From CAZESH01 sp964514665 (GTDB taxonomy: Bacteria; Bacillota; Bacilli; Paenibacillales; KCTC-25726), in assembly GCA_964514665.1 (NCBI GenBank), contig CAZESH010000201.1, positions 1 to 8,165 on the forward strand: a stretch of 8,165 nt of DNA, written 5' to 3'. The number at the start of each line of letters is the position of its first letter. The first letter of the stretch is position 1. The position numbers were made by a program, and so were the translations under genes. This document shows positions 6,380-8,165 of the stretch, piece by piece. The notes below the pieces were generated by a model. The model saw only the letters and a program-made list of their open reading frames with translations. It had not been told where the DNA came from and searched no databases.

Positions 6380-7272
6380 TGGAAATCAAGCGTATCGATC
6401 ATTTCGTGCTGACGGTAAAGGATATCGATCGGACTTGCGAATTTTATTCGCGCGTGCTGGGAATGGAAATCGTTACATTTGGAGAAAATCGTAAGGCGCT
6501 TTCTTTTGGGGAGCAAAAAATCAATCTGCATCCATTCGGCAGTGAATTCGAGCCGAAGGCAAGCAGCGTCATGCCCGGTTCGGCTGATTTTTGCCTGATT
6601 TCCCCCGATCCGATGGAGCAGATCCTGCGGCATATCATCGAAAGCGGAGTGGAAATCGAAGCCGGGCCTGTTGCCAGAACGGGGGCGGCCGGACCGCTCG
6701 AATCCGTATATTTGCGGGATCCGGATGGAAACCTGCTGGAAATATCCAACGTAATCCGCGGCAAGAAGCTGCCGCTGACGGAGTCCATTTCCCTGCGGCA
6801 TGTAAATGCAAGTGACGAGAGCCTGCTCGAAGAGATGCTGCTTGAGGCCGTCTATGTGCCGCAAGGACAGACGAGACCGGACCGGTCTATTCTGGAACAA
6901 CCGCAAGTGCAGAAATATTATCAGCATTGGGGGGCTCCCGGAGATCACGGCTGGATTGCGGAAGACAGCCGCCGGCAGTCTGTCGGGGCAATCTGGGCAA
7001 GGTTGTTTGCCGAATCGGACAAAGGCTACGGCTATATCGACGCTGAAACGCCGGAGCTCAGCATGGCCGTTCACCCTGCTCATAGGGGAATCGGGATTGG
7101 CAGCATGCTGCTGGAGCAAATGATTGCCGAGCTGAAGAGTCACCGTTATAGGGCGTTGTCATTGAGCGTCGATCCGAGAAATCCCGCGCTTAAGCTTTAT
7201 TCCCGCATCGGCTTTCGTTTTGTGGAAGCAAATGGGGGCTCTTGGACGATGATAAAGCATTTTAAGGAATAG
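6379..7272 (+). CDS. VOC (glyoxalase-fold) domain fused to a GNAT acetyltransferase
   Basis: A 297-residue two-domain protein. Residues 1-126 form a VOC domain resembling the STM3117/YaeR-like group: RIDHFVLTVKDI, FYSRVLGMEIVTFG, QKINLHPFGSEFEPKA, PGSADFCLI, and VYLRDPDGNLLEISN. Candidate metal ligands are H8, H51 and E121. Residues about 136-297 form a GNAT domain with the acetyl-CoA loop RGIGIG (236-241) after ELSMAVHPAH, and the ending LSLSVDPRNPALKLYSRIGF. Both domains look complete, so this is a true fusion and not a read-through of broken genes. Roles in detoxification or resistance are known for each family, but the substrate here is unknown. The ATG at 6379 overlaps the methyltransferase stop by one base and has GGGGGA 6 bases upstream. 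The in-frame GTG at 6376 is too close to that site. Confidence 0.87.
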   Translation: MEIKRIDHFVLTVKDIDRTCEFYSRVLGMEIVTFGENRKALSFGEQKINLHPFGSEFEPKASSVMPGSADFCLISPDPMEQILRHIIESGVEIEAGPVARTGAAGPLESVYLRDPDGNLLEISNVIRGKKLPLTESISLRHVNASDESLLEEMLLEAVYVPQGQTRPDRSILEQPQVQKYYQHWGAPGDHGWIAEDSRRQSVGAIWARLFAESDKGYGYIDAETPELSMAVHPAHRGIGIGSMLLEQMIAELKSHRYRALSLSVDPRNPALKLYSRIGFRFVEANGGSWTMIKHFKE

Positions 7273-7385
7273 GCATCTGCCAGACGAATAGGTTTAAGCG
7301 CGAAGAGCCATCGGATTGCCATAAAAGAGAGGTGTGGGTTCCGATTCGGGTGATTTTGCTTTCCGCAGCAGAAGGGAGAGCCTGA

Positions 7386-7416
7386 GAGACCTAGAACCAT
7401 GAAAGTCGGAGGTCTC
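7386..7416 (+). repeat. Hairpin with perfect 7-bp arms, possible weak terminator
   Basis: GAGACCT (7386-7392) pairs perfectly with AGGTCTC (7410-7416) around a 17-nt loop. The sequence after it is GCTTTCGGATTT and not a proper T tract. The right-arm octamer GGAGGTCT also occurs in the terminator after the CuA gene (8056-8063). It could be a weak or decayed terminator for the upstream operon, or part of a structured leader. Confidence 0.4.
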
Positions 7417-7436
7417 GCTTTCGGATTTGTCATAAA

Positions 7437-7528
7437 ATGTTCACCCTTTTGTCGCCAAGTTGTTGAAAATCAAGTTCAAACTTTTGTAATATATAGAATG
7501 TAATTATTCTTTGAACGAAAAGTGAACA
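7437..7528. repeat. Three related GTTCA...TTTTGT motifs (two direct, one inverted)
   Basis: ATGTTCACCCTTTTGT (7437-7452) and AAGTTCAAACTTTTGT (7472-7487) agree at 13 of 16 positions and start 35 bases apart. A third copy lies on the opposite strand: GTGAACA (7522-7528) is the exact inverse of TGTTCAC (7438-7444), followed on that strand by TTTTCGTTC. The second copy falls between the -35 and -10 of the candidate promoter at 7463-7492. The layout suggests a regulator binding site; I cannot name the regulator. Confidence 0.4.
7463..7492 (+). promoter_or_regulatory. Candidate sigma-A promoter for the CuA protein gene
   Basis: TTGAAA (7463-7468, 5 of 6) and TAATAT (7487-7492, 4 of 6) are 18 bases apart. 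Initiation near 7499 would give a leader of about 115 nt. A second possibility nearer the gene is a sigma-B-like pair, GTTTCT (7557-7562) and GGGAAA (7577-7582), 14 bases apart. Confidence 0.35.
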
Positions 7529-7615
7529 AAAAGCTTCAGTTTGAAGAAACGCATTTGTTTCTTGATAAGATACATAGGGAAACCATTGCAATTAATACGC
7601 TCGAGGGGGATACTC

Positions 7616-7987
7616 ATGTACAAATACGTAATGATTGTTCTAGTTGTGGCCGCAGGTATTCTTGGAGTTGCGACGATGATCGCGCAAACCCCGAAAAGTG
7701 CGGAGCAGGTTGCGCAGGAAAATAAAGACAAACTGATCATCACCGCGGTAAACTTTCAATTTGACAAAGCTGAGTACCATGTTAAAAAGGGTTCCACGCT
7801 GACGGTCGAATTGGTAAATAAGCAAGGGATTCATGGACTCGGCATCGACGCCTACGGCCTCGCGCTGGATAACAATACGCATTCGCAGAAAGTGACTTTT
7901 GACAAAGCGGGAACCTTCGACATGCATTGTATCGTGTTGTGCGGGCCCGGACATAATGACATGAAAGCGAAGTTGATTGTCGAATAG
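7616..7987 (+). CDS. Membrane-anchored CuA cupredoxin, cytochrome c oxidase subunit II-like
   Basis: A 123-residue protein with one N-terminal membrane helix (about 5-23), no lipobox cysteine, and a cupredoxin domain (about 38-123) facing outward. It carries the full CuA ligand set: H73 in QGIHGLGID, then C105, C109, H113 and M116, with the exact C-x3-C-x3-H-x2-M spacing of oxidase subunit II. The middle residue that gives a backbone ligand is V107, where the mitochondrial subunit has Glu. The single helix and the ending CIVLCGPGHNDM resemble subunit II of ba3-type oxidases. It could be an electron-transfer subunit or a copper carrier; no subunit I gene is nearby. The start at 7616 has GAGGGGG 6 bases upstream, and the open frame extends further upstream without a second site. 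It has its own leader and terminator, so it is probably transcribed alone. Confidence 0.85.
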   Translation: MYKYVMIVLVVAAGILGVATMIAQTPKSAEQVAQENKDKLIITAVNFQFDKAEYHVKKGSTLTVELVNKQGIHGLGIDAYGLALDNNTHSQKVTFDKAGTFDMHCIVLCGPGHNDMKAKLIVE

Positions 7988-8023
7988 TTCTCAGCAGCAG
8001 GTTTGAATTGAACAAATAGGATC

Positions 8024-8068
8024 AAAGACCTCCAATCCGATTTTTTATGCGGCTTGGAGGTCTTTTTT
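8024..8068 (+). terminator. Strong intrinsic terminator after the CuA protein gene
   Basis: AAAGACCTCCAA (8024-8035) pairs perfectly with TTGGAGGTCTTT (8054-8065). The stem continues with CCG (8037-8039) against CGG (8050-8052) after one mismatch, leaving a short T-rich loop. It ends in six T residues (8063-8068). The A-rich left flank means that it could also work on the opposite strand. Confidence 0.93.
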
Positions 8069-8100
8069 GTCATGCATCGCGAAATGAGCGACAAATAAGA

Positions 8101-8129
8101 TTGAATTTATTTATAATTAGGAGTAAAAT
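8101..8129 (+). promoter_or_regulatory. Sigma-A promoter for the gene beyond the right edge
   Basis: TTGAAT (8101-8106, 4 of 6) and TAAAAT (8124-8129, 5 of 6) are separated by exactly 17 bases in an AT-rich stretch directly after a strong terminator. Transcription should begin near 8136, inside the palindrome at 8129-8154. Confidence 0.65.
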
Positions 8130-8154
8130 GTACTTTGAAATATTTAAAAGTACA
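8129..8154. promoter_or_regulatory. 26-bp near-perfect palindrome, candidate operator
   Basis: The arms TGTACTTT (8129-8136) and AAAGTACA (8147-8154) are exact inverses, and the centre AAATATTT (8138-8145) is self-complementary. Only the pair G8137/A8146 breaks the symmetry. It touches the -10 element and covers the expected start site, the classic place for a dimeric repressor such as a MarR, PadR or TetR family protein. The family is an inference; I do not recognise the motif. Confidence 0.6.
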
Positions 8155-8159
8155 AAACT

Positions 8160-8165
8160 GAGGTG
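8160..8165 (+). promoter_or_regulatory. Ribosome binding site of a gene starting past the window
   Basis: GAGGTG at the last six bases matches the anti-Shine-Dalgarno sequence and follows a promoter and operator candidate. The start codon should lie within about 10 bases beyond the edge. Confidence 0.55.

Larger units (their letters stand above)
7273..7615 (+). other. Non-coding region upstream of the CuA protein gene
   Basis: I find no supported gene in these 343 bases. The first part (7273-7430) is fairly GC-rich and holds a hairpin at 7386-7416. The rest (7431-7600) is AT-rich like a promoter region, with three related GTTCA motifs, a sigma-A-like promoter and a possible sigma-B-like promoter. 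There is no clear T-tract terminator right after the VOC-GNAT gene. I compared the region with the usual riboswitch and T-box signatures from memory and saw no good match. Confidence 0.6.

Noticed and set aside
7321..7420. SAM-, TPP- or glycine-riboswitch-like words (AAGAGAGGTG, CTGAGAG, GGGAGAG)
   Set aside because: Only isolated words match. The other conserved segments and helices of these riboswitches are missing, and the downstream gene is not a known target.
7197..7433. Minus-strand frame in the gap after the VOC-GNAT gene
   Set aside because: It overlaps the end of that gene, lacks a good ribosome binding site and resembles no protein family.
7522..7725. 67-codon frame with several Cys overlapping the CuA gene start
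   Set aside because: It is out of frame with the CuA gene, has no ribosome binding site, and its Cys residues come from the shadow frame.

Overview
The window looks like a chromosomal stretch of a Bacillales bacterium, most likely in or near Paenibacillaceae. The clues are a XerD C-terminus of the bacilli type followed by deoB and a purine nucleoside phosphorylase (the xerD-drm-pupG order of Bacillus), strong AGGAGG-type ribosome binding sites, use of GTG and TTG starts, AT-rich sigma-A-like promoters between genes of roughly balanced GC, and short intergenic gaps. Every gene I support is on the + strand. The placement is inferred from gene content and not from any database search.

Region 1 (1-371) holds the catalytic C-terminus of XerD, a good intrinsic terminator (275-311) and, directly after it, a candidate promoter for the next unit. 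Region 2 (372-4422) is a tight nucleoside-salvage block: deoB (phosphopentomutase), two tandem trimeric-type purine nucleoside phosphorylases (PNPs), and hisC, whose TTG start overlaps the stop of the second PNP. The PNPs release purine bases and (deoxy)ribose-1-phosphate, and DeoB converts the sugar phosphate to the 5-phosphate for central metabolism. The first PNP keeps the Glu/Asn pair that recognises 6-oxopurines. The second has Met and Asp at those positions, which suggests a different base preference.

Region 3 (4423-7272) starts with a candidate promoter overlapping a short perfect palindrome. It then runs through five closely packed genes: a RimJ-type acetyltransferase, a DUF2164 protein, a 65-residue two-helix membrane protein, a class I SAM methyltransferase, and a two-domain protein with a VOC (glyoxalase-fold) domain fused to a GNAT acetyltransferase. 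They look like one transcription unit with no obvious common pathway.

Region 4 (7273-8068) has about 340 bases with no gene, containing a hairpin, three copies of a GTTCA/TTTTGT-like motif and candidate promoters. It leads to a small membrane-anchored protein with a complete CuA-type copper site but no oxidase subunit I gene in view, and ends in a very clear terminator. Region 5 (8069-8165) is the promoter of a gene starting just past the window, with a 26-bp near-perfect palindrome over the expected transcription start.

I see no CRISPR array, insertion sequence, tRNA, rRNA or phage gene. The most interesting points are the altered purine pocket of the second PNP, the free-standing CuA protein with its repeat-rich leader, the VOC-GNAT fusion, and the palindromic operator candidate at the right end. 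I found no convincing new multi-gene system.
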